Of a stretch of 64,000 bases of DNA, positions 19,901 to 27,704 are shown piece by piece. Every line of letters begins with the position of its first letter. Position 1 is the stretch's first letter. Below the pieces are notes generated by a model. That model ran no database searches. It was given only the letters and a program-made list of their open reading frames with translations, and was not told the DNA's origin. This DNA is from V1-33 sp964523105 (GTDB lineage: Bacteria; Verrucomicrobiota; Verrucomicrobiia; Verrucomicrobiales; V1-33). A program made the position numbers and the translations under genes. The DNA is taken from assembly GCA_964523105.1 (NCBI GenBank), contig CAZFZN010000010.1:122195-186194 (forward strand), given 5' to 3'.

Positions 19901-19950
19901 GTGTTTGCCGCGTGGTCCTCAACCTGCACGAAACGATCACGCGTTACTGA
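16948..19950 (+). CDS. Planctomycete-type cytochrome c / DUF1549 / DUF1553 protein
   Basis: An exported 1000-residue protein of the PSCyt1-PSCyt2-PSD1 architecture common in PVC bacteria. The start at 16948 gives a signal peptide (MILRTSLLLALAVPAGAAP). A haem-binding CFHCH motif lies at residues 34-38 within NRDIRPLLSDNCFHCHG, and a second CxxCH (CAECH) sits in GATTGCAECHDHKFDPW inside DUF1549. DUF1553 occupies the C-terminal third (NRLWRQFFGTGL, HPELLDWLAAEFM). Family members are linked by context to polysaccharide use, but the reaction is not established. Here the usual DUF1501 partner is missing: the neighbour is a convergent PQQ-propeller gene whose stop overlaps this one by 7 bp. The 200 bp upstream of the start contain no gene. 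Confidence 0.92.
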   Translation: MILRTSLLLALAVPAGAAPLRYNRDIRPLLSDNCFHCHGPDAKTRKAGLRLDIREEAMKPAESDKLAIVPGKPEASELVARIFTSDPDDLMPPEDAHKTLTKQQKETLRRWIAEGAEYEAHWAYTPIVRPPVPQISNPESQIVNPIDAFIQQPLLEKGIAPSPPADAATLLRRLSLDLTGLPPSPEAVAGFHLSNLKSQISDLLASPHYGERMAQHWLDVVRYADTVGYHGDQNHNAWAYRDYVIAAFNDNKRFDVFTREQLAGDLLPNPGDEQWTATCFNRLTMMTREGGAQPGEYLAKYTADRVRTVSMAWLGATTGCAECHDHKFDPWTQKDFYSLGAYFADVKQWGVYQDYNYTPNPDLRGWSNDHPFPPERVVESQALKERIQLLNGAAHALLDTAGREIMADAAKRGAFEQWRNEVTEFLKSNPSGWAAPAPAVTEAKLQNASSPVAADGWIAFADGGARDAEIKVPYTGRVSALRLELRPDKPGGGSIARKGHSLTLKPAFVRMDGAGKAHALAMHFAEADHKRRRYANGFEIPGIQNGWTSEDGLAHVPHTAVWLLDKPAVFAPGDSLRVTLPGNLASALRVSISPVVSRIPSDKSDPSDTSDLRTYLRSTPGHTITKAIRELDAQIRACRGGRTPVMVTERSPKPLTIRVLARGNWQDESGEICAPVTPAWLPKDAAPEPTRLGLANWLVSRNNPLTARVVMNRLWRQFFGTGLSAQTDDLGAQGEAPSHPELLDWLAAEFMESGWDFRHMVQLIVTSHTYCQSSQPRAETREADPQNRWLASQNARRLEAEAVRDNALAISGLLRLEMGGPPVMPYQPAGYYEGLQFPDRDYLASKGSDQWRRGIYTHWQRTFLHPMMANFDAPSREDCIALRTQANTPQQALTLLNDPSYVEAARVWAAELMQVQGDAARLEAAFRKALSRPPSAEERDGLLSFLEKMRVEYKARPEDAAKLLSIGFAPKSKTEDKVELAAWTSVCRVVLNLHETITRY

Positions 19951-21425
19951 CCAGGGTCTTTTGCCGCGACGGCAAAGAGGCCGGTCATCGTCGCGATGAA
20001 GATCGTGCCGTTGGCTGCACAGACGGTGCTGGTCACGGGCGCGCCGAGGTGCGTCTGAAAGATCACTTTCTTTTCTTTGGCGGCGGCAAAGATCCAAAAA
20101 TCGCCGCGCCGGGAGCCGATGTAAACTTTGCCGTCCGCAATCAGCGGCGAAGCCCAGTAGTCGCCTTCCGTGGTGTGCTGCCAGAACTCGCGGCCGGTTT
20201 CGGCATTCACGCAGCGGACCACGCGGTCGGTGTCCGCGATGAAGCACAGGCCGTCCTGCACCGCCGGCGTGCTCATGACGTGTTTGCCGAGCGGCAGGCT
20301 CCAGAGCTTCGTGCCCTTCGCGGCGTCCACGCACTGGAGCCAGCTTTCGTTCTTGCCCCACCACACATCGCCGCCGCCGGCGATGTAGATGCGGCCGTCA
20401 TGAAACACCGGCATGCCGTGAATCACGCTCGGACCTTCCTGGCGATTCTGGCTATAAACATGCACGTCCGTTTTCGGCGCCCCGGGATCGGGGTCGTATT
20501 GCCAGAGCTTTTGCAGCGCCGGGGATTCCGCCGCCGCGGCTTCTTTGCTCAGCGGCGCGAAGGCGTAGAGCAGGCCGTTGCCGCCGCAATAGAACAGCCG
20601 CGGTTGTCCTTCCACTTCCGCGAGCGACGGCGACGACCAGCAGGCGTGAAACGTGTTCGGCGCGATGTTCTCGCGATCCCGCGTGATGATTTTGCCGGTG
20701 GCCTTGTCGAACACCAGGAGCGCCGGCGCGTCGGGCGTGCGGATGCGCTTGTGCGTGTTGTCCACGCCGGTGGCGGAGTTCACGTAAAGATGCGGGCCGT
20801 GAATGAGAATGGACGAATGCGCGCCGTCGTGCGGCCAGATGCCGGCGTCCTTCACCAAATCCACGATCCAGAGAATATCGGCATCCGTCGCGCCGGGCTC
20901 CAGCGGCGGCAGTTCCGCGGGTGTCATGTGACGGCCCTCCTCTTTGAAGGGACCGTCGTTGCCGTTCTTCATGCCGTGCAGATCGAGGCAGGCGACTTCG
21001 TGCCGGTTCGTCATCACATAAACCCGGTCGCCCTCGACCGTCGGCGGCGAACACAGCCCGATGCGCGGCCAGTCGTAATACTGATCCTCGATACGCTTCG
21101 GCACCACGAGCTGCCAGAGAAACCCACCCGTCTTCTCGTCGAAGCACATCAGCACGCCGCGGTCGCCGGAATGCTTCGGATCCCGCGGCTTGTGATTGTT
21201 GGTGCCAATGAGCACGCGCCCGCCGGCCACGACCGGCGAGGAGTGCGCCTCCGTCCCCAGCGCAGCGCGCCAGCGGATGTTCTCCCCGCTCTTCACGTCG
21301 AATTTCTCCACCAGCCCCTTTTCGGCACTGACCATATTCCGCGACCACGCCGCACCCCATTGGGGTTGATCTGCGGCGATGGCAACGGCAGTTAGGGAAA
21401 GAAGGAGCAGCAGGCGAAGAATCAT
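19944..21425 (-). CDS. Exported PQQ-like beta-propeller protein
   Basis: A 493-residue secreted propeller. The start at 21425 (MILRLLLLLSLTAVAIAADQPQWG) yields a signal peptide followed by the QPQWG opening usual in this family; the frame extends further upstream without similarity. Repeated blades are visible: VVAGGRVLIGTNN, CFDEKTGGFLWQ, VYVMTNRHEVACLD, CVDAAKGTKLWSLPLG, CFIADTDRVVRCVNAETGREFWQ and KVYIGSRRGDFWIFAAAK. Such PVC proteins are annotated as PQQ-binding-like repeats; dehydrogenase activity is not implied because no partner cytochrome fusion or catalytic Asp motif is evident. It is convergent with the cytochrome/DUF1549 gene and lies 158 bp downstream of the sigma-factor gene in the same direction. 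Confidence 0.9.
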   Translation of the reverse strand: MILRLLLLLSLTAVAIAADQPQWGAAWSRNMVSAEKGLVEKFDVKSGENIRWRAALGTEAHSSPVVAGGRVLIGTNNHKPRDPKHSGDRGVLMCFDEKTGGFLWQLVVPKRIEDQYYDWPRIGLCSPPTVEGDRVYVMTNRHEVACLDLHGMKNGNDGPFKEEGRHMTPAELPPLEPGATDADILWIVDLVKDAGIWPHDGAHSSILIHGPHLYVNSATGVDNTHKRIRTPDAPALLVFDKATGKIITRDRENIAPNTFHACWSSPSLAEVEGQPRLFYCGGNGLLYAFAPLSKEAAAAESPALQKLWQYDPDPGAPKTDVHVYSQNRQEGPSVIHGMPVFHDGRIYIAGGGDVWWGKNESWLQCVDAAKGTKLWSLPLGKHVMSTPAVQDGLCFIADTDRVVRCVNAETGREFWQHTTEGDYWASPLIADGKVYIGSRRGDFWIFAAAKEKKVIFQTHLGAPVTSTVCAANGTIFIATMTGLFAVAAKDPGQ

Positions 21426-21583
21426 GCTCCCGCTGTGCCGTACACGGACGCCGCTGCAACGCCGCACATCCGGTGCCTCTGACCGGCCGCAATCGTGACG
21501 CAGCAGTGAACCAGCATATAAACGCACGCCCGCAACGCCGGCACGCGTCACGCTTCCACACTTCGCCAAACCCTGCCGGATGC

Positions 21584-22303
21584 CTACTCCGCAGACCACA
21601 CTTTGAGCAGCCAGCGCACTTCGCCGGCGACATCACCGCTATGGGTGACCGTGGCGGAAACCGCCTGCTCGATGCCGCGCCGCCACGCCTCCCGCAGACG
21701 CTTGAGCGCCACGCGCACGGCTCCCGGCGTCAGGCCGCAGGCCCCGGCAATGTGGTCCGCGGCCCCGTCGGGCGCACTGTGCCACGCCAGGAGCGGCCGC
21801 AGGTGACGGTACAATTCGCCCCGGCCGCGCCGGTCGTAATCCCGCTCCAGCGCCGCCTCCGTTTCCGCCACGATTCCCGCCGCCCATGCGCGGGCGTAGG
21901 CGACATCCGGTGCATCATGGCCCGTCAGCGCCGGCGAGTTTTCCAGTTCCTCGATGCCGGTGAAGTGCAGCCCGCCGCCGCGCTTGGTGCGGTTCTCTTT
22001 TCGCCACTGACTGACCGCAAACCGCTGAAACGCCGTCAGCAGCAGCGTGCGCAGTTTGCCGCGCTGCTCGTCCGCGCCGGCCAGCGTATCGCGCTCGATG
22101 AGACTGGCAAAGAACGACTGCGTGAGGTCCTCCGCATCCTGCTGGCTGCGCCCCGCCCGCCGCGCGTAGAGGTAAATGGGCCGCCAGTAGAGCCGGCACA
22201 GCTCCTCCATCGCCGCTTCGCGCACCGCGGGCTCGCGCACGCGCTGCACCAGCGACCAGCGGGTCGCAGGAAACGGGCTGTCAGGGGGGAGTGAGTCAGG
22301 CAT
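21584..22303 (-). CDS. ECF-type RNA polymerase sigma factor
   Basis: A 239-residue sigma-70 family protein of the extracytoplasmic-function type. Region 2 is visible as LYWRPIYLYARRAGRSQQDAEDLTQSFF with the conserved DAEDLTQ core, and region 4 as the helix-turn-helix in LTPGAVRVALKRLREAWRRG. The N-terminus (FPATRWSLVQRV) is typical of PVC sigma factors that occur beside Ser/Thr kinases. It is transcribed divergently from the kinase-WD40 gene at 22501, 197 bp away, so the pair probably forms one signalling unit in which kinase and sigma factor are functionally linked. No anti-sigma factor is visible nearby. Confidence 0.92.
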   Translation of the reverse strand: MPDSLPPDSPFPATRWSLVQRVREPAVREAAMEELCRLYWRPIYLYARRAGRSQQDAEDLTQSFFASLIERDTLAGADEQRGKLRTLLLTAFQRFAVSQWRKENRTKRGGGLHFTGIEELENSPALTGHDAPDVAYARAWAAGIVAETEAALERDYDRRGRGELYRHLRPLLAWHSAPDGAADHIAGACGLTPGAVRVALKRLREAWRRGIEQAVSATVTHSGDVAGEVRWLLKVWSAE

Positions 22304-22311
22304 TCAGCGTT

Positions 22312-22327
22312 ACCGAATAGCTTCGGT
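22312..22327. promoter_or_regulatory. Small perfect hairpin upstream of the ECF sigma gene
   Basis: ACCGAA (22312-22317) and TTCGGT (22322-22327) form a 6-bp perfect inverted repeat with a TAGC loop, 8 nt upstream of the sigma-factor start. It could be a leader hairpin or operator in the divergent sigma/kinase promoter region. It may be chance. Confidence 0.3.
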
Positions 22328-22500
22328 TTCAGAAACTCAACCGGATGGAATCGCCGCCTCCGCGCGCCGCTGCGAAACAGGTCTGTCGCGGAGCCACGGG
22401 GTTCTGCCTGTTCCTCCCAACCGCTGCGGGCGGGCCCGGCAATAACACACGAGTAGCGAACCCGCTGGAAAGCGCGGGCGCCGTGCTATGATGCGCGCCC

Positions 22501-25500
22501 ATGCCCGATTCCGGCTCCCGTTCCAGTTCCCCCGACCTGACAATTCTGACACCGCCCGGCGGAGAGGTGGCAACGGTCGTTTCCGGGCCGGCGGAAACCA
22601 GGTCGGCGGCGGCGGAGCGGCTTCCGGTTCTCGCCGACTGCGAGATTCAGGCGGAGATCGGGCGCGGCGGGATGGGGGTGGTCTATCGCGCGTGGCAGCG
22701 GAGTTTGCAGCGCGAGGTGGCGGTGAAGGTGCTGCGCGACAGCGTGCTCGCGGAGCCGTCGCTGGTGGCCCGGTTTCGCACCGAGGCGCTCGCGGCGGCG
22801 GGATTGCAGCACTCCGGCATCGTGCGCGTGCACGGCATCGGTGAGGAGGACGGCACGGTGTATTTCACCATGGACTTCGTGGAGGGAAAAAGCCTCGCCC
22901 GGGTGTTGCGGGAGGATGGCCCGCTGCCGGCCCGGCGCGCGGCGGCGCTGGCGGCGGAAATCGCGGACGCCATCCAGCACGCGCACGACATGGGCGTGGT
23001 GCACCGCGACCTCAAGCCGTCGAATGTGCTCCTGGACATCGCGGGCCGCGCGCGCGTGCTCGATTTCGGACTCGCGCGCTGCGAGGGCGCGGAGGGCCTG
23101 ACACTTTCCGGCGAAGTGCTCGGCACGCCCGGCTACCTCTCGCCGGAGCAGGCCGCGGGCACGAAGCTGGCAGCGCAGCCGGCCACGGATGTCTTCGGTC
23201 TGGGCGCGGCGCTCTACGCCATGCTCACCGGGCGCGCGCCGTTCACCGGCGAATCGCATTTCGATGTCCTGCAGCAGGTGATGCATGACGATCCGGTTTC
23301 TGTGAGGGTGCTCAACGCCTCCACCCCGCGCGATCTGGAAACCGTGTGTCTCAAAGCGCTGTCGAAGGAGCCTCACCGCCGTTACGCCACGGCGCGCGAC
23401 ATGGCGGACGACCTGCGGCGCTTCCTTGACGGCCGGCCGGTCGCGGCGCGTCCGGTTTCGGCTTTGGGAAAAGCATGGCGCTGGGCGCGGCGGCACCGGG
23501 CGCTGGCGGCGGCGCTCGCGGCGGTGTTCCTCCTGACACTGGGCGTGGCGGTCGTCTCCACGGTTTCCGCGCAGCGGCTGGAAACAGCGCGCGCCGCCGA
23601 GGCCACGCAGCGGAACTTCGCCGAAGCCAGTGCTGCCGAAGCCCGGCTCAATCTCTACACTTCCGACATGAAGGTCGCCTGGCAAAACTGGCAGGAGGGC
23701 TACGGCGAAGGCGCGGCGCTGCTGCTGGAGGCGCATCGTCCGCAGCCCGGCGCGCCCGACCTGCGCGGTTTCGAGTGGCATTACCTCCACCGGCAGATCG
23801 AAGGCGCGCAGGACGCCGCATTTCCCATCCCGAATTCTGATGACGCCGCCTTCACCGCGGACGGCGCGCATTTGTTCACCGTGGACGATGGCAGGGCACA
23901 CCTTTATGACGCCGCCCGGGGCGCGGAAATCCTGACGTGGCAGGAGCTGGAAATCCGCTATATCAGCAGCTACCGGCGGCTGGAGAGGCATCCCGCGCGT
24001 CCGCTCCTCGCTCTGAGCGGCGTGAACGGCCTGCGCATGGTGGACCTTGAAAAACGCACCGTTGAATTGTGGTCGGAGGACGGCTGCGAATCGCTCGCCT
24101 TCTCGCCGGACGGACGCTGGCTCGCCGTGGCCAGCCGCTGGGCCTATCAAACGCAGAATCCCCCGCCGCACCGCGTGCAGTTGTGGGACACGGCGGAACG
24201 GAAAGTCGTGCAGGAATGGCCGGTGGAGGCGCGCGGCCTTGCGTGGACTGCGGACGGAGAACTCGTCGTAATTCATTTGCCGGGCGACAGTCAGGCGCGC
24301 CTGTCATGGTATCGCCCGATGCAGCCGGAGCCGCGGCACACGCTGCCGTTTTCCGGCGGGAAATCATTCTGCTATGCCGCCTGGCTCCATCCGGCCACGG
24401 ACCGCGCGCTGCTGCTCATGGGCGATGCGGAGTTGCTCTTCATCCGCCTGAGTGACGGCGAGGTGCGGCAGCGCACGGGCGGGCAGCGCATGCAGCGGGC
24501 CGCTTTCTCGCCGGATGGAAAACAGCTCGCGCTCTCCGGGGCGCAGCAGGCCATCCAACTGGTGCAGACCGCTAACTGGACGCTGGAGCCGCCCCGGCGC
24601 GGTCATCGGAACAACGTGCTCGCCGTTGCCTTCACGGCGGACGGCTCGCAAATCCGCAGCGCCGCGTCCGACCTCACGCTGCGTCACTGGAACACCGCCA
24701 CCCGCCGTGACGAACCGGTGGAGCGCGTGCAATACAGCGACTGGCATGTGTGGGAGCCGGTCATCGCGCCGGACGGGAAAACCGCCGCGCTCCTCACCGA
24801 TCCCGGGCTGGTCAGCGGTCCGGACCGGACGGCGTGCGTGCTGTGGGATTTCGCCGCCGCGCGCCCCGGCCTGCGGTTGCCTGACATTCCGCTCGCCTTC
24901 TCGCCGGATGGCCGCGCGCTGCTCACGCTGCATCAGTGGAGCGCGTTTCGCATCGTGGACGCCACCACGGGCGGCGAACGCAAACGCTTCACCCTGCCGG
25001 AAATGCCGCAGCGGTCGGCACCGCGCGTGTCCGCGGACGGGCGCTGGATCGCCTTCTGCCCGGAGCGCGAGCGCACCGTCGTTTATGAGCTGCCCGCGGG
25101 CCGCAAAGTGCTGGAAGCCGCCACCGGCTCGGCGATTCCTTCGTTCAGTCCGGACGGTCGCCGGATCGCACTCAGTCAGGATGGCCGCGTGGTGATTTAC
25201 GAACTCCCGTCCGGGGCGGCCCGGCGCACGGAGCTTCCCTCCAATTCCCTAGCCGTCTGGTCGGCGGACGGCACGCATCTCGCGGCGCGTCAGGAAAACG
25301 TCTTCAGCATCGGCCCGGCGGCGAACACCTGCGCGGACATCCGCCGCTTTCCCGGGCACCGCGGCTCCATCGGCGCGATGGCTTTTTCCCGCGATGGCCG
25401 CACGCTCGTGACCGCGGGCGAAGACAAACTGCTGCGCTTCTGGAACGTGGCCAGCGGACGCGAAGCCCTCGCGCTGCCGCTGCCAGGCCGCGCGCACTTC

Positions 25501-26136
25501 CTCGCCTTTACGCCCGACGGCACGCGACTGCTGTGCGGCGGCACTTCCGGCTACACCTTCTATCACGCGCCGGGGGCAGACACGACTCCGCGAACCATGA
25601 ACGAATGCGCGTGGATGCAGGACGTTCCCGCGGCCGCGGCGCCGCCACTGCCGGCACCGGAGCCTGACCATTCCCGCGCTGACCTCGCGGCGACAAAGCA
25701 GCAGTTGCGCCGGCTGTGGGAAGCCTGCGAAGCCTGGCGCCGGCAGCACGGCGAGTATCCGCCGCACCTCAGCGCTCTCGGCGACGACTTGCCCGACAAA
25801 ACCCTGCTCAGCCCCGCCGCGCGCCGCACCGGCAAACTCGCCTCCGTGAGCGCCTACGCCGATCCCGCCGGTCCCGCGTCGTTCGCGTATCACTGGACCG
25901 TCAACGAACGCCCGCCGCCGCATCCCGCATGGCACACCGGCGGCCCGCTCACGCAGCGCGCCTTCCACGAACGCCTCCGCGAGGAATACGGTGACGCCAC
26001 GCCCTTCATCCGCTGCTGGGATTCCGCACAAAAGGACGGCCATCTCGCCGTGCTCTGCGACGGAACGGTCGCCGTCATTCCGCCGGACTGGAAAGACCGC
26101 TATGAACAGGGCTGGCGGCCGCATCCTCTGGAGTGA
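22501..26136 (+). CDS. Transmembrane Ser/Thr protein kinase with WD40 repeats
   Basis: A 1211-residue Hanks-type kinase. The N-lobe has GRGGMGVVY at residues 54-62 and the ATP-binding Lys76 in VAVKVL; the catalytic loop is HRDLKPSN with Asp170; DFG begins at Asp188; the activation segment ends GTPGYLSPEQ. A single transmembrane helix lies near residues 335-360 (ALAAVFLLTLGVAVVSTV). A helical ARLNLYTSDMKVAWQNWQEG linker leads to the WD40-like propeller (LAFSPDGRWLAVAS, AVAFTADGSQIRSA, AMAFSRDGRTLVTAGEDKLLRFWN), expected outside. The last ~150 residues (LWEACEAWRRQHGEYPPHL, then VLCDGTVAVIPPDW) resemble the C-terminal part of PVC prepilin-like proteins. The divergent ECF sigma factor is its probable partner. 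Confidence 0.93.
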   Translation: MPDSGSRSSSPDLTILTPPGGEVATVVSGPAETRSAAAERLPVLADCEIQAEIGRGGMGVVYRAWQRSLQREVAVKVLRDSVLAEPSLVARFRTEALAAAGLQHSGIVRVHGIGEEDGTVYFTMDFVEGKSLARVLREDGPLPARRAAALAAEIADAIQHAHDMGVVHRDLKPSNVLLDIAGRARVLDFGLARCEGAEGLTLSGEVLGTPGYLSPEQAAGTKLAAQPATDVFGLGAALYAMLTGRAPFTGESHFDVLQQVMHDDPVSVRVLNASTPRDLETVCLKALSKEPHRRYATARDMADDLRRFLDGRPVAARPVSALGKAWRWARRHRALAAALAAVFLLTLGVAVVSTVSAQRLETARAAEATQRNFAEASAAEARLNLYTSDMKVAWQNWQEGYGEGAALLLEAHRPQPGAPDLRGFEWHYLHRQIEGAQDAAFPIPNSDDAAFTADGAHLFTVDDGRAHLYDAARGAEILTWQELEIRYISSYRRLERHPARPLLALSGVNGLRMVDLEKRTVELWSEDGCESLAFSPDGRWLAVASRWAYQTQNPPPHRVQLWDTAERKVVQEWPVEARGLAWTADGELVVIHLPGDSQARLSWYRPMQPEPRHTLPFSGGKSFCYAAWLHPATDRALLLMGDAELLFIRLSDGEVRQRTGGQRMQRAAFSPDGKQLALSGAQQAIQLVQTANWTLEPPRRGHRNNVLAVAFTADGSQIRSAASDLTLRHWNTATRRDEPVERVQYSDWHVWEPVIAPDGKTAALLTDPGLVSGPDRTACVLWDFAAARPGLRLPDIPLAFSPDGRALLTLHQWSAFRIVDATTGGERKRFTLPEMPQRSAPRVSADGRWIAFCPERERTVVYELPAGRKVLEAATGSAIPSFSPDGRRIALSQDGRVVIYELPSGAARRTELPSNSLAVWSADGTHLAARQENVFSIGPAANTCADIRRFPGHRGSIGAMAFSRDGRTLVTAGEDKLLRFWNVASGREALALPLPGRAHFLAFTPDGTRLLCGGTSGYTFYHAPGADTTPRTMNECAWMQDVPAAAAPPLPAPEPDHSRADLAATKQQLRRLWEACEAWRRQHGEYPPHLSALGDDLPDKTLLSPAARRTGKLASVSAYADPAGPASFAYHWTVNERPPPHPAWHTGGPLTQRAFHERLREEYGDATPFIRCWDSAQKDGHLAVLCDGTVAVIPPDWKDRYEQGWRPHPLE

Positions 26137-26263
26137 AGAGGCGCTGAGAAATCATTCACGGTGGTGCCCTTCCGTCCGTGTCGCGGCTCCAGGGACCGCG
26201 AAAATCCGCGTGACCTCCCGCAGCGACTGTGTCATGAAAATCCGCCGCTTCCCCCTTCGAGCC

Positions 26264-27493
26264 ATGAACCGTTCCCTCTTCCTTCGCATGGCCGCGATCC
26301 TATGTCTGCTGCGCGGGTCAGTCGCCGCGCAGGACACGCTCATTCCGGAACTTCCTCCCGGCTGGAGCATCCGCCGCACCGCCCTGCCTGATGCCAATCG
26401 CGAGGCGGCCTCACAGAAACTCGGTCTTCCCGTTGTTCGGCTGGAACATTGTCAGGTCACCGCGCCGCAGACCGCATTTCAGATGTATCTGGCCACCGCA
26501 GCGGATGAATCCATCGCCGCGAAACTGGAGGAGAAGTTCCTTGCGGTCCATGATCACGATGAATCGTACGTCGCGCGAAAGGGTGTGGTCGTGGCCGAAA
26601 TTGTAAAGGCCCCGGCCACCCTTGCCGCCCGGCTCAAACATCTGCTCGCGTGGAATCCGCCGGTCGAAAGAACCTGGCGCGTGCAGCTTCGGGCGACTCC
26701 GGTGACGGCGGCAAAGAATTCCATGAGCTACCAGCCGCTATTTGAAGCCCTGACAAAACTCAGGAATGACGAGGCCGGCGACGCGACGGCGCTCGAAAAA
26801 CTGAAACCGGACTTCACATTCGGAAACAGCCTTCGGCTTTATGCGCCGCCGGGTGCGAAGTTCACCGGCCCGGGCCAGCCGGCGGGAGCGAATTTCGTCA
26901 TTCCCCCGGGCTCGCTGCCGATGCACTGCGGGATACCCGCCGCGGATGTCGAGTTCACGGTCAAGGTCAGGGAGTTCTCGGTAATTCCCGCGGCGAAACC
27001 GGATGTGGCGTCTCTGACGGCCGCCACCAAAGCATGGCCGCAGAACCTTCCTGCGATCAAAGAACTCTCCGCCCGGTTGAAACCCCTCACACCGCAGGAG
27101 CGGCTGGAGCGGATTCTCGCATGGGTGAGCGCGCGCGTGGCCCACGGCGGGAAAATCATGGGAAGCCGCTACGGCGTCGCCACTGCGCTGCAGCAGGGCT
27201 ACGGCCGCTGCTGGGATGCGAGCGACACCTTCATCGCCGCATGCCGCGCCTGCGGACTGCCGGCTCGTCAGACCGGCGGCTGGCTCGCCGGCGTCTCCGG
27301 CCACGTTTGGGCCGAAGTCTGGCTGCCGGCCGGCGGCGGACGCGAAGCCGGCTGGCTGCCCGCGGATCCCACCACGTCATGGAGCGGCGTCAGCTGCCAC
27401 TACATTCCCTGGTGGGTCAGCGAGGACGGCGTGAAACCTCTCGAGCTTTGGGGACCCCCGGGAATCGAACGTGTGGGACCGCAGTCGCCCTGA
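26264..27493 (+). CDS. Exported transglutaminase-like cysteine protein
   Basis: A 409-residue secreted protein with a C-terminal transglutaminase-like (papain-fold) domain. The catalytic triad is readable: Cys in GYGRCWDASD, His in SGHVWAEVW and Asp in PADPTTSW. The start at 26264 gives MNRSLFLRMAAILCLLRGSVAAQ as signal peptide; an in-frame ATG at 26234 is possible. The N-terminal ~230 residues have no recognised domain. Family members act as peptidases or amidases on peptides or peptidoglycan; the substrate here is unknown. A short degenerate copy of the region around its catalytic His lies 3 kb downstream at 30317-30362. It is convergent with the prepilin-like gene. Confidence 0.82.
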   Translation: MNRSLFLRMAAILCLLRGSVAAQDTLIPELPPGWSIRRTALPDANREAASQKLGLPVVRLEHCQVTAPQTAFQMYLATAADESIAAKLEEKFLAVHDHDESYVARKGVVVAEIVKAPATLAARLKHLLAWNPPVERTWRVQLRATPVTAAKNSMSYQPLFEALTKLRNDEAGDATALEKLKPDFTFGNSLRLYAPPGAKFTGPGQPAGANFVIPPGSLPMHCGIPAADVEFTVKVREFSVIPAAKPDVASLTAATKAWPQNLPAIKELSARLKPLTPQERLERILAWVSARVAHGGKIMGSRYGVATALQQGYGRCWDASDTFIAACRACGLPARQTGGWLAGVSGHVWAEVWLPAGGGREAGWLPADPTTSWSGVSCHYIPWWVSEDGVKPLELWGPPGIERVGPQSP

Positions 27494-27704
27494 GAGGACC
27501 GATGTGAGTAACGTGATCTAAATTCGCCGGCCGGCAGAACCATCCGATATCGGATTTCATCGCTGTGCTCCGGCGTTTCCTTCGCCGCCTGGACTGTCAC
27601 GTCCGGGCACACGCCGGGGGTGATTTCATGACCATCCCCCGGCATCCCGGTTCACATTCCCCGGAGTTGCTCAAGCCTGGCTGGGTTTGGGCACACCACG
27701 TTAT

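Noticed and set aside
19497..21395. 632-codon open frame on the plus strand
   Set aside because: It overlaps the end of the DUF1553 region out of frame and is then antisense to the PQQ-propeller gene.
22486..24276. 596-codon open frame on the minus strand
   Set aside because: Antisense to the kinase gene; the plus-strand kinase motifs are unambiguous.
27542..27555. Palindrome ATCCGATATCGGAT as an operator
   Set aside because: It is a perfect 14-bp palindrome, but it lies between two converging gene ends, away from any start, and no second copy was seen.
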